A DNA stretch of 64,000 bases from an uncultured bacterium (GTDB lineage: Bacteria > Cyanobacteriota > Vampirovibrionia > Gastranaerophilales > Gastranaerophilaceae): contig CASDWY010000012.1 in NCBI GenBank assembly GCA_949284985.1, positions 1 to 64,000 of the forward strand. The letters are read 5' to 3'. The position numbers were made by a program, and so were the translations under genes. This document shows, piece by piece, positions 14,995-23,943 of this stretch; within the stretch, counting starts at the first letter, position 1, and every line of letters begins with the position of its first letter. The notes beneath the pieces were generated by a model. The model was given only the letters and a program-made list of their open reading frames with translations. It was not told the DNA's origin and made no database searches.

Positions 14995-15534
14995 ATGAAC
15001 ATAGTACAACCTATAAAAAAGATAGAAGACATCCAAAAGATTAAAAAATATCTTGCAAAAAAGCCAAGAAATGCACTGCTTTTCAGCTTTGGGATAAATA
15101 CAGGACTCAGGATATCGGATATTCTTTCTCTTGATGTTGGGGATGTAAAAGACAAGGATTATATTGAAATCAGAGAGAAAAAGACGAACAAGTATAAGAA
15201 ATTTCCGCTTAATAGGTTTTTGAAAGAGGAGATTGATTTATTTGTAGAGGGTTTGGCGAGTGAGCAACCGCTTTTTTATACTCAAAAACATTGCAGACTG
15301 GATAGAGCACAGGCGTATAGGATTTTAAATAAAGCCGCACAAGCAGCAAGGATAGCCGAAAAGATTGGCACACATACACTAAGAAAAACCTTTGGCTACC
15401 ATCATTATAAAAAATATAATGATATAGTACTCCTGCAAAAAATCTTTAACCATTCCTCGCCATCAGTAACACTTCGCTACATCGGCATCGAACAAGATAC
15501 CATCAACGAAAGTTATATGAATCTTTATTTATAG
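14995..15534 (+). CDS. core-domain-only tyrosine recombinase
   Basis: A 179-aa protein with the full catalytic set of phage-integrase/Xer enzymes: Arg in NTGLRISD (about 39), HTLRKTF (His-x-x-Arg, about 127-130), HSSP (His, about 152) and the nucleophile Tyr in RYIG (about 162). It lacks the N-terminal SAM-like core-binding domain. Short recombinases of this type often sit beside type I specificity genes and shuffle TRDs. A mutated copy of its C-terminus lies before RM system 1 (5317-5484). It is convergent with a nuclease-helicase gene 16 bases away. Confidence 0.85.
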   Translation: MNIVQPIKKIEDIQKIKKYLAKKPRNALLFSFGINTGLRISDILSLDVGDVKDKDYIEIREKKTNKYKKFPLNRFLKEEIDLFVEGLASEQPLFYTQKHCRLDRAQAYRILNKAAQAARIAEKIGTHTLRKTFGYHHYKKYNDIVLLQKIFNHSSPSVTLRYIGIEQDTINESYMNLYL

Positions 15535-15550
15535 ATTTTTAAGAAGCATA

Positions 15551-17032
15551 TTATTCAAATATAGAAACTATTTTTCTATAAAGTTCTATATTCTCAATTA
15601 CAACTATTTCTAATTTATTTATTGCTCGAGTGATTTGCTGAAAAAACATTTTTCGTAATGAATATGGATTGTAAGTTACTTTATTTGCCCATAATCTTTC
15701 ATTTTCATCATAATAAAAATTTTTATCTAATACCGTTATTACATTTTCAAATTCTTGACCAATTACTTGGTGAGCAGTATTGCTTTTTAAGAAATTTAAT
15801 CTATGCATCTCGCAGCGATTTCCATAATTTCCAGTATTAGGCGTGTATGAAATATATGTATAATTTTTTTTATTTAAAATGTATTGTTTTGCATCTTCTA
15901 AATTTTCAAAATACACTACATTTATATTTTTGCTAGAAGTTTCAATATGATGTTTTCTTTTAAGATCTAATAATACAGTTATAAATGAAGCTAAAGCTTT
16001 ATTAATGCGAATTTTGTCATTTAGTTTATATTTATTAATATTTGCCCATTCAATAGCCCAACCTTCTTCTTTTCTAAACGTTTGATTTTTATCTCCACTC
16101 ATAATTAAAATTATTTGTTTTTCTTTAATTTTATTAATAATATCATCAAACTGTTTTTTGTTATTAGCTCTTTGGACTTCATCAATAATGATTATTTCTG
16201 GTGATTCTCCTTTAAAAATTGATGACCAAAACTTTATGGGTTGAATATTCCAGCTGAAATCTTCTTTTAATTTTTCGTGGCCAGGATTTAGATTACCCAT
16301 ATGAATAATGGCAACTTTTTTATTATTTGCTATAAAATTTTTGGCAAGATGGTATGCCAGTAATGTTTTACCACTACCAGCTCCACCTGTTATTAAAAAA
16401 GTTTTCTCATTATTTTTGATATGAGTTAAAATATCTTGCTCAATTTCTTCTTGTTCTTTTGTAAGAAAATATTCATTATTTAAAAATTTTTCAGTTTTTG
16501 AAAATGGTGAAATTAAATAATTCGAAGGCTTGAAATGCTCATCTATATTTTGATTAATCATAATTTCGTCAGTTTGACTCTTTATTATATCTATCAATTC
16601 TTGTAAATCAACTTCTAATAATTCATTTTCTTCATTTAATTTAAAAAGTTTACGCTCTTTTGCAGCATATGTGTAAAAAAATAAATTTTTATTGAAAAAT
16701 TTTAAATAATATTTGTTTTTAATGAGCTGATGTTGTATTTTTTGAGTGATTTGGCGTTTTAGTTCTATGTTTAGAATGCTTTTATCTGTAAATCTTAACA
16801 AATCAAACTCTTTGCCTATTTGGGGAATTGTATAGCCAATATAAAAATCATTAAAATTGCTTATTTTTATTCTAGGCTCTTTTTTATAAATATTTTGCAA
16901 TAATATATTCAATGACTCAAGATCCGAACATTTAATTTCTGTATTCCAGAATTTTAGACATTTTACACCAGGAACCTCTTTTTTATAATGTTCAAATATT
17001 TCTGTTAGGCTTTTTAAATTTGCAGTTTTCAT
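15551..17032 (-). CDS. PD-(D/E)XK nuclease fused to DUF2075-type helicase
   Basis: A 493-aa protein. The N-terminal part has a nuclease-like core, KEFDLLRF (Asp77) and ILNIELKRQ (Glu90-x-Lys92). Then comes a superfamily I ATPase of the DUF2075/Schlafen-helicase kind: Walker A GGAGSGKTLL (216-225), Walker B IIIIDEVQRA (278-287), SGDKNQTF sensor, and a late AHQVIGQEFENVITVLD motif. Nuclease-helicase fusions of this size are frequent in defence islands. It is encoded on the opposite strand between a recombinase and the second RM operon. Its natural substrate is unknown; I infer a DNA-targeting defence role. Confidence 0.75.
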   Translation of the reverse strand: MKTANLKSLTEIFEHYKKEVPGVKCLKFWNTEIKCSDLESLNILLQNIYKKEPRIKISNFNDFYIGYTIPQIGKEFDLLRFTDKSILNIELKRQITQKIQHQLIKNKYYLKFFNKNLFFYTYAAKERKLFKLNEENELLEVDLQELIDIIKSQTDEIMINQNIDEHFKPSNYLISPFSKTEKFLNNEYFLTKEQEEIEQDILTHIKNNEKTFLITGGAGSGKTLLAYHLAKNFIANNKKVAIIHMGNLNPGHEKLKEDFSWNIQPIKFWSSIFKGESPEIIIIDEVQRANNKKQFDDIINKIKEKQIILIMSGDKNQTFRKEEGWAIEWANINKYKLNDKIRINKALASFITVLLDLKRKHHIETSSKNINVVYFENLEDAKQYILNKKNYTYISYTPNTGNYGNRCEMHRLNFLKSNTAHQVIGQEFENVITVLDKNFYYDENERLWANKVTYNPYSLRKMFFQQITRAINKLEIVVIENIELYRKIVSIFE

Positions 17033-17120
17033 AAAATTATTCTATCACAACAACTCCTTACAACGAATGATTACATGCTTGATATTTCTTAATACAATTT
17101 ATTATAAAAGGAAGTAAGCT

Positions 17121-19139
17121 ATGAGCAATGAAAAAGTAATAGTCATCCCAGACGGAAAAATATGTGATTATATTGATGGTACGTTTAGAAATGACACACC
17201 AGAGGAATATGTCCGTCAGACAATTGAAAAACGATTAGTCAATGAACATAAGTATGACAGAGAACGTATCAATATTGAATATACTTTGAAATTGGGGTCA
17301 AGGAAACCCAGAGCAGATATTGTTATATTTCCAAAAGACTGTTCCGAAAAGACTCAGAATAACATAAATATAATAATAGAGTGTAAAAAAGAAACCGTTA
17401 ATCCAAATAGTAAGGAAGATGGTATTGGTCAGTTACAGTCTTATATGTCAGCATGTCCCAATTGTGAATGGGGAATGTGGACTAATGGACAGCATAAAGA
17501 AGTCTTTAGAAAAACCATTAATGATAAAGGTGAAATTACATATTTAGATTACAATGATATTCCATTTGCCGATGGCTCATTAGAAGATGTTGATCGTCCT
17601 AAAAGAGAAACACTAAAAAAGGCTTATGAAGACAATCTTCTATTTGTGTTTAAAACTTGTCATAATCATATTTATGTAAATGAAGGCTTACAAAAACAAC
17701 CTGCATTCTTTGAGCTATTAAAACTTATATTTTGTAAAATTGAAGACGAAAAGAATATTCCGAATGCATTAGAATTTTATGCAACATCAGCTGAAAGAAA
17801 TAATCAAGACGGTCAATTAACTGTTAAAAACCGTATAAATAAAATCTTCACAAGAGTAAAGTCAAAATACGCAAATATATTTGAGAAGAACGATGAAATT
17901 AAATTAAAAGCGAGAACAGTTGCCTATCTCGTAGCAGAGTTACAAAAATATAGTCTTTTGAATACTAATATTGATATCAAAGGTAAAGCTTATGAAGAAT
18001 TAGTCGGAGCCAATTTAAGAGGTGATAGGGGAGAGTTTTTCACGCCTAGAAATGTTATGAAAATGACAGTTGAAATGCTTGCTCCACAAATAGAAGAAAA
18101 GGTTTTAGATAGCAGTTGCGGTACAGGTGGCTTTATTGTCAATGCATTAACGTATGTTATCTCTAATTTAGAGAAGACAATGGAAAAACAACTTGGTAAA
18201 AAGAAAGATAAATGGAATTCAGATGAATTATTAGCATTTAGAGATAGAATTTCAGAAGTTGCCGCAAGTAGTTTCTTTGGTTTTGATATAAATCCTGACT
18301 TAGTTAAAGCAACAAAAATGAATATGGTAATGAATAATGACGGTAGCGGCAATATTCTACCTTGTAACTCATTAGACCCTCCGCATTTATGGAGTGATGA
18401 TTTTAAGAGTAAATTGGCGAGTGCTCTTGGTATAAGTAAGGATAAAATCACAAATTGTGATAACATCGCATTCTTTGATGTGATTGTAACTAACCCACCT
18501 TTTGGAAGTAAAATTCCTGTAAAAGATACAGCCGTATTGCAACAATATGACTTAGGACATATCTGGAATAAAGATAGCAATGGTAATTGGGTTAAGTCCA
18601 ATAAGCTTCAATCATCAGTCCCGCCTGAACAATTATTTATTGAAAGGTGTCTTCAATTACTCAAACCTGGTGGAAGAATGGGAATAGTATTACCGGATGC
18701 AATATTAGGAGCCCCAGGTCTTGAATATATAAGAACATGGTTAATTCATAAAGCATATATCATTGCAAGTATAGATTTGCATGAAGATACTTTTCAACCT
18801 AGAAATGGTACCCAAACATCAGTTTTATTCTTACAAAAGAAAACTAAAGATGAAATCGACAAAGAAGAAAAATCTGGACAAATGAAAGATTACAAAATCT
18901 TTATGGCTATGGTCGATAGAATTGGTCATGATAGACGTGGTACACCATTATTCAAAAGAGATAAATACGGCAATGAAATATTAGTTCCAGAAGAAAATGA
19001 AGTTGTAGAACTTGATGAAATATCAAACGGACAAAGAACTGTGAAGTTAACTTCTCAAACTAAAGTTCTTGATGACCAAACAAGAGAAGTGCCTGCTATA
19101 TTTGCAAAATGGAAGAAATCAGAAGGTATTGGATGGTAA
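17121..19139 (+). CDS. BcgI-like fused endonuclease-adenine methyltransferase subunit, system 2
   Basis: A 672-aa protein with the same plan as system 1 but little overall identity. The N-terminal nuclease has PRADIVIF (Asp66) and IIIECKKE (Glu87-x-Lys89). The methylase starts near 285 with GEFFTPRNVMKMTVEM, SAM motif SSCGTGGF (about 329-336) and NPPFGSK (about 457), and ends with LIERCLQLLKPGGRMGIVLP-type motifs. GGAAGTAAGCT precedes the ATG. The last seven bases overlap the specificity gene (ATGGTAA). No HsdR gene accompanies it. A type IIB-like RM enzyme is the best reading. Confidence 0.85.
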   Translation: MSNEKVIVIPDGKICDYIDGTFRNDTPEEYVRQTIEKRLVNEHKYDRERINIEYTLKLGSRKPRADIVIFPKDCSEKTQNNINIIIECKKETVNPNSKEDGIGQLQSYMSACPNCEWGMWTNGQHKEVFRKTINDKGEITYLDYNDIPFADGSLEDVDRPKRETLKKAYEDNLLFVFKTCHNHIYVNEGLQKQPAFFELLKLIFCKIEDEKNIPNALEFYATSAERNNQDGQLTVKNRINKIFTRVKSKYANIFEKNDEIKLKARTVAYLVAELQKYSLLNTNIDIKGKAYEELVGANLRGDRGEFFTPRNVMKMTVEMLAPQIEEKVLDSSCGTGGFIVNALTYVISNLEKTMEKQLGKKKDKWNSDELLAFRDRISEVAASSFFGFDINPDLVKATKMNMVMNNDGSGNILPCNSLDPPHLWSDDFKSKLASALGISKDKITNCDNIAFFDVIVTNPPFGSKIPVKDTAVLQQYDLGHIWNKDSNGNWVKSNKLQSSVPPEQLFIERCLQLLKPGGRMGIVLPDAILGAPGLEYIRTWLIHKAYIIASIDLHEDTFQPRNGTQTSVLFLQKKTKDEIDKEEKSGQMKDYKIFMAMVDRIGHDRRGTPLFKRDKYGNEILVPEENEVVELDEISNGQRTVKLTSQTKVLDDQTREVPAIFAKWKKSEGIGW

Positions 19140-20614
19140 ATACTAAGAAAAAAGTAAATATTACCGAAGAAACTAAGATAGAAGTTCAAGAGACAGACAT
19201 TCCAGATGATGAAGTGAACTGGTGTAGTGTTTCGTTGTCTGAAGTCATTAAAAATTCTAATCGTATAGAAGCCAGTACATTTAGTCTAGAAGCAAAACAT
19301 TCACGAGAACAAGTTAAAAACTCTAAATATAAATTATTACCAATAAATGGGATAAATTCTTTTACAAACGCATATCATAGACCGCGTTTTAGAAGGATTT
19401 TTCTAGAAAAATCTGATTTAGGAATATTTCAACCATCTCAAATAACAGAAATTTATCCGAAACCCGATTCTTATATTTCAGAATTAACACAAGTTGATAT
19501 AGAAAAATTACGAGTGCATAAAAATCAAATTTTATTGACCTGTTCAGGAACAGTCGGGAATGTTGCATATGTTTCTAAAACACTGGACAACAACATATTT
19601 AGCCATGATTTAATAAGACTTACTCCTTATAAGGACTATGACAGTGGTTATATTTATGCCTTTCTGAGGACAAATATAGGTCAGTTACTTATAAAAACAA
19701 ATAACTATGGTTCGGTTATTAGCCATATTGAGCCTAAACATCTTGAAAACATTGAAATTCCCAATCCTCCAGATATTTTAAAGAAGGAAATACATAATCT
19801 TATAGTTAAATCGTATGATTTAAGAGATGAATCAAATGACTTAATAGATGAAGCCGAAAAGTTATTGATTCAAGAACTTCAACTTCCCCTAATAGAAGAT
19901 TTTAAACCTAAATACTACGACAAACAAACCGACATAAGAAATTTTGAAGTGTCATTAAGTAAACTTAACAATAGATTTGATGGTTCGTATCATATTCCTT
20001 TAGCAAATTGTTTACTAGCACACCTAAAAAATAATGCTGGTGAGATACTGCAACTTGGTAATAAACTATTTTCTAACAGAATTATATTGGCAGGTGTTTT
20101 TAAAAGAACTTACGTTGGAGAAAATGAAGGAGTTCCTTTTTTGGGCGGAAAAGAAATTATGCAATTATCTCCAAATGTAGAAAAATTCTTATCAAGAAAA
20201 GTACATAACAAATTGATTAAAAACTCTTTAGAAGTAAAAGAAAACATGATTTTAATTACAGATAGAGGTACTATTGGTAATGTAATGATAGTACCGAAAC
20301 ATTTTGAAGGTTGGGCTGTAAGCCAAAATGTAATTAAATTGGAATGTAGTTCAGAAAACATAGCAGGATATTTATATGCATTTTTAAATTCCTGCTATGG
20401 TAATTTATTCTTACAAAGAGAAACTTATGGTTCTGTAATTAACATGATTGATGATAAGAATGTTGCAAAAATACCAATACCATTGTTAAAAAATAAAGAA
20501 ATTCAAGCAAAAATAAACAACTTAGTTTTAGAAGCTAATAAAAAAAGATATGAGGCATACGTTTTAGAACAAAAGGCTATCAGAATGGTTAATGAAAAAG
20601 TCATATACGCATAA
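19133..20614 (+). CDS. specificity subunit (HsdS/BcgIB-like), system 2
   Basis: A 493-aa S subunit. TRD1 (about 30-230) carries NQILLTCSGTVGNVAYVSK and ends with IEPKHLENIEIPNPP; a helical spacer (VKSYDLRDESNDLIDEAEK) follows; TRD2 (about 290-460) carries ENMILITDRGTIGNVMIVPK and IDDKNVAKIPIPLL, then the terminal helix (NNLVLEANKKRYEAYVLEQK). Both halves keep the internal repeat typical of S subunits. The ATG at 19133 overlaps the methylase stop. TRDs differ from those of system 1, so two different targets are expected. Confidence 0.85.
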   Translation: MVNTKKKVNITEETKIEVQETDIPDDEVNWCSVSLSEVIKNSNRIEASTFSLEAKHSREQVKNSKYKLLPINGINSFTNAYHRPRFRRIFLEKSDLGIFQPSQITEIYPKPDSYISELTQVDIEKLRVHKNQILLTCSGTVGNVAYVSKTLDNNIFSHDLIRLTPYKDYDSGYIYAFLRTNIGQLLIKTNNYGSVISHIEPKHLENIEIPNPPDILKKEIHNLIVKSYDLRDESNDLIDEAEKLLIQELQLPLIEDFKPKYYDKQTDIRNFEVSLSKLNNRFDGSYHIPLANCLLAHLKNNAGEILQLGNKLFSNRIILAGVFKRTYVGENEGVPFLGGKEIMQLSPNVEKFLSRKVHNKLIKNSLEVKENMILITDRGTIGNVMIVPKHFEGWAVSQNVIKLECSSENIAGYLYAFLNSCYGNLFLQRETYGSVINMIDDKNVAKIPIPLLKNKEIQAKINNLVLEANKKRYEAYVLEQKAIRMVNEKVIYA

Positions 20615-20671
20615 TTAACTTGACTTCCGTGCACTTGTAAGTGATGAATACGACACCTAAAAGGAGGTCGT

Positions 20672-20896
20672 ATGAGTAAAAGCAAGAAATACAAGATTAA
20701 ACAAAAAGATTTTAGGAAGTTAGAAAAATTAGCTGAGCGGATTTATAACACAGCTACTGTAATTGATTATTTTTGCAGGACGCAGCAAGAGATTGAAGAA
20801 CTGTATAATCTTACTCCAATCATAGAAAATTTAAGGAGAGATTCTGATACTGTAAATGCTTATTTTATAAATTATCCTGACAATAATAATTTTTAA
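20672..20896 (+). CDS. small helical protein downstream of RM system 2
   Basis: A 74-aa basic, helical protein (MSKSKKYKIKQKDFRKLEKL...), with a near-perfect Shine-Dalgarno AAAAGGAGG seven bases before the ATG. No recognised domain. It starts 57 bases after the specificity gene and may be part of that transcript. Confidence 0.65.
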   Translation: MSKSKKYKIKQKDFRKLEKLAERIYNTATVIDYFCRTQQEIEELYNLTPIIENLRRDSDTVNAYFINYPDNNNF

Positions 20897-21035
20897 ATAG
20901 TATTTAAGAGCGGTTTTAATACCGTTCAAAAAGTGTTCAATAAATAAATTGTGTCTGAATGATACGTTTTGAAAGATTTTGCTTGATATTTTGCTCATTA
21001 AGAGTGATGAATGTCATTGCTGATAAGAGGTAACA

Positions 21036-21254
21036 ATGATTGAATTAGGCAAAAAATACAGACTTAAAAAGATCAAAGGTTTTAAGAGCTCTGATAATGA
21101 GTATTACAAAGTAATTAGCTTCTACAATTTCGACACTGTAATTTGTGAAAACGCTTGCGGAGAAAGATTTGTATTTATGAAAGAGTTTTTAATTGACCCA
21201 GATAAGCCTGATGAAATCTATTCAGATTTGATATTTGAAAGGAAAAAACAATGA
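21036..21254 (+). CDS. small protein of unknown function
   Basis: A 72-aa protein (MIELGKKYRLKKIKGFKSSD...), probably a small beta fold with a KVISFYNFDTVICENACGERFVF core resembling SH3-like or phage/plasmid accessory proteins; not identified. AAGAGGTAACA precedes the start. Its stop overlaps the ATG of the next (broken) gene, AACAATGA at 21248-21255, so they form one small operon with the frames at 21251 and 21509. Confidence 0.6.
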   Translation: MIELGKKYRLKKIKGFKSSDNEYYKVISFYNFDTVICENACGERFVFMKEFLIDPDKPDEIYSDLIFERKKQ

Positions 21255-21460
21255 CAGAAAAAGACTATGCACTTTATGGAACAAAGGTTTTGAATTTAAA
21301 AACATAAGAAATTGGCTTGCTGATTTGTATTTGGAAAAACAAATTTGCAGATGCTGAAATAGATTACGCAACTTGTGTTGATAAGCAAGGCAAAAAATAC
21401 AATATCGAACTTGATAATATAAGAGAGTTTGAAGATGATTTTTGCAAAGCGAAAAGTTGA
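21251..21460 (+). pseudogene. small gene split by one in-frame TAA
   Basis: The frame opens with MTEKDYALYGTKVLNLKT, meets TAA at 21305-21307, then continues without further stops as EIGLLICIWKNKFADAEIDY and beyond to a TGA at 21458. The second part is a plausible compact beta protein, and the frame is the same on both sides, so one base substitution (for example AAA or GAA to TAA) is the simplest cause. The start overlaps the preceding gene's stop. Function unknown; readthrough cannot be excluded. Confidence 0.65.
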
Positions 21461-21508
21461 AGCAAATGTGAAACTTGTGAGCCTGCATCTTAAATGGAGC
21501 ATAGCGAA

Positions 21509-21709
21509 ATGAAAGTGAAAAATAAACTAACAAGAGAAACCTTAGAAATAACTTATCCTGAATTTAGAAAAAAGTTTGCAAAAGAACTACAAACAGCTTT
21601 TGAAAGTTATCGCAGGACACAATTAAATAAGTATTCTTATAACTTTAACGATGATAACTCAATGGAATACAATTTCTATAACAAAGGAGCGAATAAAAAA
21701 CCAAACTAG
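21509..21709 (+). CDS. small helical protein
   Basis: About 66 aa (MKVKNKLTRETLEITYPEFR...), with a helix EFRKKFAKELQTAFESYRRT and an asparagine-rich end. An in-frame start at 21494 (MEHSE) is equally possible. Its stop codon is inside a palindromic terminator. It ends the small-gene run that began at 20672. No known family. Confidence 0.5.
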   Translation: MKVKNKLTRETLEITYPEFRKKFAKELQTAFESYRRTQLNKYSYNFNDDNSMEYNFYNKGANKKPN

Positions 21710-21722
21710 TTTGGGCTTTTTT
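21695..21722 (+). terminator. terminator overlapping a stop codon
   Basis: CCAAACTAGTTTGG (21701-21714) is a perfect palindrome flanked by AAAAAA before and GCTTTTTT after. The TAG of the preceding gene lies inside the stem. Confidence 0.65.
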
Positions 21723-21858
21723 GAGCGAGTGCGTTAAAATGGCGAAGCCATTACTTTCAATTGCAATGGAACTTCAACCACTTTGGAAATTCTAATTGGT
21801 ACATTGAAAAAATGTGACTTAAAAGGCTTTTATAAATTATTTGATATAATTTAATATA

Positions 21859-22671
21859 ATGAATAAAAATGACGTAAAAAAAGAAAAAGAAAATCAATTA
21901 TTAAACAAATTTTTAAATACTAAAATTGGCAATATCTGGTATTTAGAGAATAGAATCATAGATAAATTTCAATATGAATCGCCAGATTTTTTACTTCAAA
22001 CACTTGATAACAAAACTCTAGGTTTAGAAATCACAGAATTTTATGTTAAACATGATCATTTAGATTATACTAGAACATTAACTCGAATTGGCAACAAAAT
22101 ATGTCAAGAAACAAAAAAGAAATATAATATTTCAATTTCTATGACCCTTGATAAATTTGACCCAAGAATATGGAGTAGTAACTGGAGGGATCATATAGAT
22201 GCAGCTTACAACCCAGGTTTTTCAATACCACCTCAAACGAATATTTTTACAGATGAACTAAAAAAACTTATTTCTGAAAATATTGAGGAGATAAAACAAG
22301 GAAAACTTATCAAACAATGGATACAAATCAAGGATGACTATTATCAAATATCTATTATTGATTTTCCATCTGTTTCTTCGAATAAATATGATTGTCATGT
22401 TAATAATACAGGTATGATAAAATTTAATCCTTATGATGAATTACAATTATGCATAAATAAAAAAAATAGAAAAATTGAAAAATATAAAACAAAATGCGAC
22501 AAGTGCTACTTATTAGTGAGTGTTCCTTCATGTAAAATTGGTAATTATTGTTCTTTTACAGATGAAATTAACAAACAAAAATTTATATCTAAATTTGACA
22601 AAATATTTTTATATAATGAATATTCGAATTCATCTTTTGTGCTCTGTACAAAGTACAATATTCTAAATTAG
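21859..22671 (+). CDS. putative PD-(D/E)XK nuclease of the defence island
   Basis: A 270-aa protein with a PD-(D/E)XK-like half site: ESPDFLLQTLDNKTLGLEIT (about residues 40-59), where Asp of PDF and Glu of LEIT are spaced as in this fold. The third residue is a Thr instead of the common Lys. The rest (CDKCYLLVSVPSCKIGNYCS) has no known motif. TATAAT at 21845-21850 is only nine bases before the ATG, with no Shine-Dalgarno, so the mRNA would be leaderless. It is convergent with mcrC 12 bases away. I infer a restriction-type nuclease; other readings are possible. Confidence 0.55.
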   Translation: MNKNDVKKEKENQLLNKFLNTKIGNIWYLENRIIDKFQYESPDFLLQTLDNKTLGLEITEFYVKHDHLDYTRTLTRIGNKICQETKKKYNISISMTLDKFDPRIWSSNWRDHIDAAYNPGFSIPPQTNIFTDELKKLISENIEEIKQGKLIKQWIQIKDDYYQISIIDFPSVSSNKYDCHVNNTGMIKFNPYDELQLCINKKNRKIEKYKTKCDKCYLLVSVPSCKIGNYCSFTDEINKQKFISKFDKIFLYNEYSNSSFVLCTKYNILN

Positions 22672-22683
22672 AAAAAGCCGAAA

Positions 22684-23943
22684 CTAAATAATACCGATAA
22701 TAGCTTTTAATTTTTTCACAATAATATTTTGAATATTGTTATCTTGCAAATCATTATGTTTTAAATTTATCGTACAAAAATCAATATGGTAATTATTTTC
22801 AGAATTATTCAATTGATAATCTTTTATATCTGGCTCTACATCTTCAAATTGAGGATATAATAAAATTGCTCTGTTATATTTGTGCAACAGGCAATATGTT
22901 GTAACTTGATAGATATCAGCACTTGAAATGTCATCAAATTTTTTGAATTTTTTGTACTTAGTATCAATAATAACCTGTGGATTTTGGATAAAAATATCAA
23001 CTTTTGTATCTCTTCTGGTTTCTTTATCCCTAACTAAAAGACGCTTTGTTTTTTGTGTTTTTGGCTGGCATTCAGGAATTTTTCGTTTTATTAATTCAAA
23101 AATAAATTCTTCAAATAATTTGTTCATATCCCAAACAAGTGTAATATTTTCAAATTTGTTTTTAGATAAATCAACACTTGTCTGTTCTACAAACATTTTT
23201 GCTAGGTTAAATGATTTTTTGAAAAGTTCTTGATTTCTTGTCAGTTTAATTTTCCTGACTTTAAATTTATCAAATCTGACAAAAGAAATATCTGAATAAT
23301 AATTAATAATAAATTTTAAAGTTTTTTTATTGTAGTTACTGTGAGAAATATTATACAAGCAGGTTGAAACAAATAAAAACAGTTGATTTAGAAGATTATT
23401 TTCTGAAAATTCATCGTACTCACAATAAAATTTTGCTTGGTTTGTGCAGTTATAACGGATGTTTTCGCTAAATTTTATTTTACCTTTTAAGTAATTCAAA
23501 TTTTCTTCTTCTCTAACATATCTTTTAGGCGTTAAGCGCTTTAAAGCCTCAAATAAAGAGGTCGCAAATTCTCTAATCAAAATTTCAATAAATGGATTTT
23601 TTTCGGTTGATAATTTTGCAGTGTTATTTGTTTTAATATCAAGATTTTTTGTGTAAGAAAGCATAAAAATAAGATTTTTTAGAATTATGCTTCGTTCAGC
23701 TTCTGAAATTTCACCATCATTATTTGCATCTTCTGAAAGGAGTTTAGGCAATATTTCTAAATGCAAGTTTTTATATTTGATAATGCCAACCCAAGATTTA
23801 GTTTTTATACCATGTCTTGTAATGTTTAAAGCTGAATCTAAGTTCTGGCATTTCAAATAAGCTTGAAGTTTATCTAGATTGCAACTTCCAAGCTTATTTT
23901 CTTTAATTTCAGAATATTCTTTAATAGTAATAGATTCTCGCAT
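22684..23943 (-). CDS. mcrC: McrC, nuclease subunit of McrBC-type restriction
   Basis: A 419-aa McrC protein. Its N-terminal half contains the beta-rich McrB-binding region (ARHGIKTKSWVGIIKYKNLHLEILPKLL), a helical middle, and the C-terminal PD-(D/E)XK site DTKVDIFIQNPQVIIDTKYKKF (Asp in KVDIF, Asp-x-Lys in DTKYK). McrC associates with the McrB ring and cuts DNA with modified cytosines in known systems. The start overlaps the mcrB stop (TAATG), the standard arrangement. Confidence 0.92.
   Translation of the reverse strand: MRESITIKEYSEIKENKLGSCNLDKLQAYLKCQNLDSALNITRHGIKTKSWVGIIKYKNLHLEILPKLLSEDANNDGEISEAERSIILKNLIFMLSYTKNLDIKTNNTAKLSTEKNPFIEILIREFATSLFEALKRLTPKRYVREEENLNYLKGKIKFSENIRYNCTNQAKFYCEYDEFSENNLLNQLFLFVSTCLYNISHSNYNKKTLKFIINYYSDISFVRFDKFKVRKIKLTRNQELFKKSFNLAKMFVEQTSVDLSKNKFENITLVWDMNKLFEEFIFELIKRKIPECQPKTQKTKRLLVRDKETRRDTKVDIFIQNPQVIIDTKYKKFKKFDDISSADIYQVTTYCLLHKYNRAILLYPQFEDVEPDIKDYQLNNSENNYHIDFCTINLKHNDLQDNNIQNIIVKKLKAIIGII

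Noticed and set aside
17990-18601. 203-codon minus-strand reading frame inside the second methylase gene
   Set aside because: Antisense to clear methylase motifs, without ribosome site or family features.
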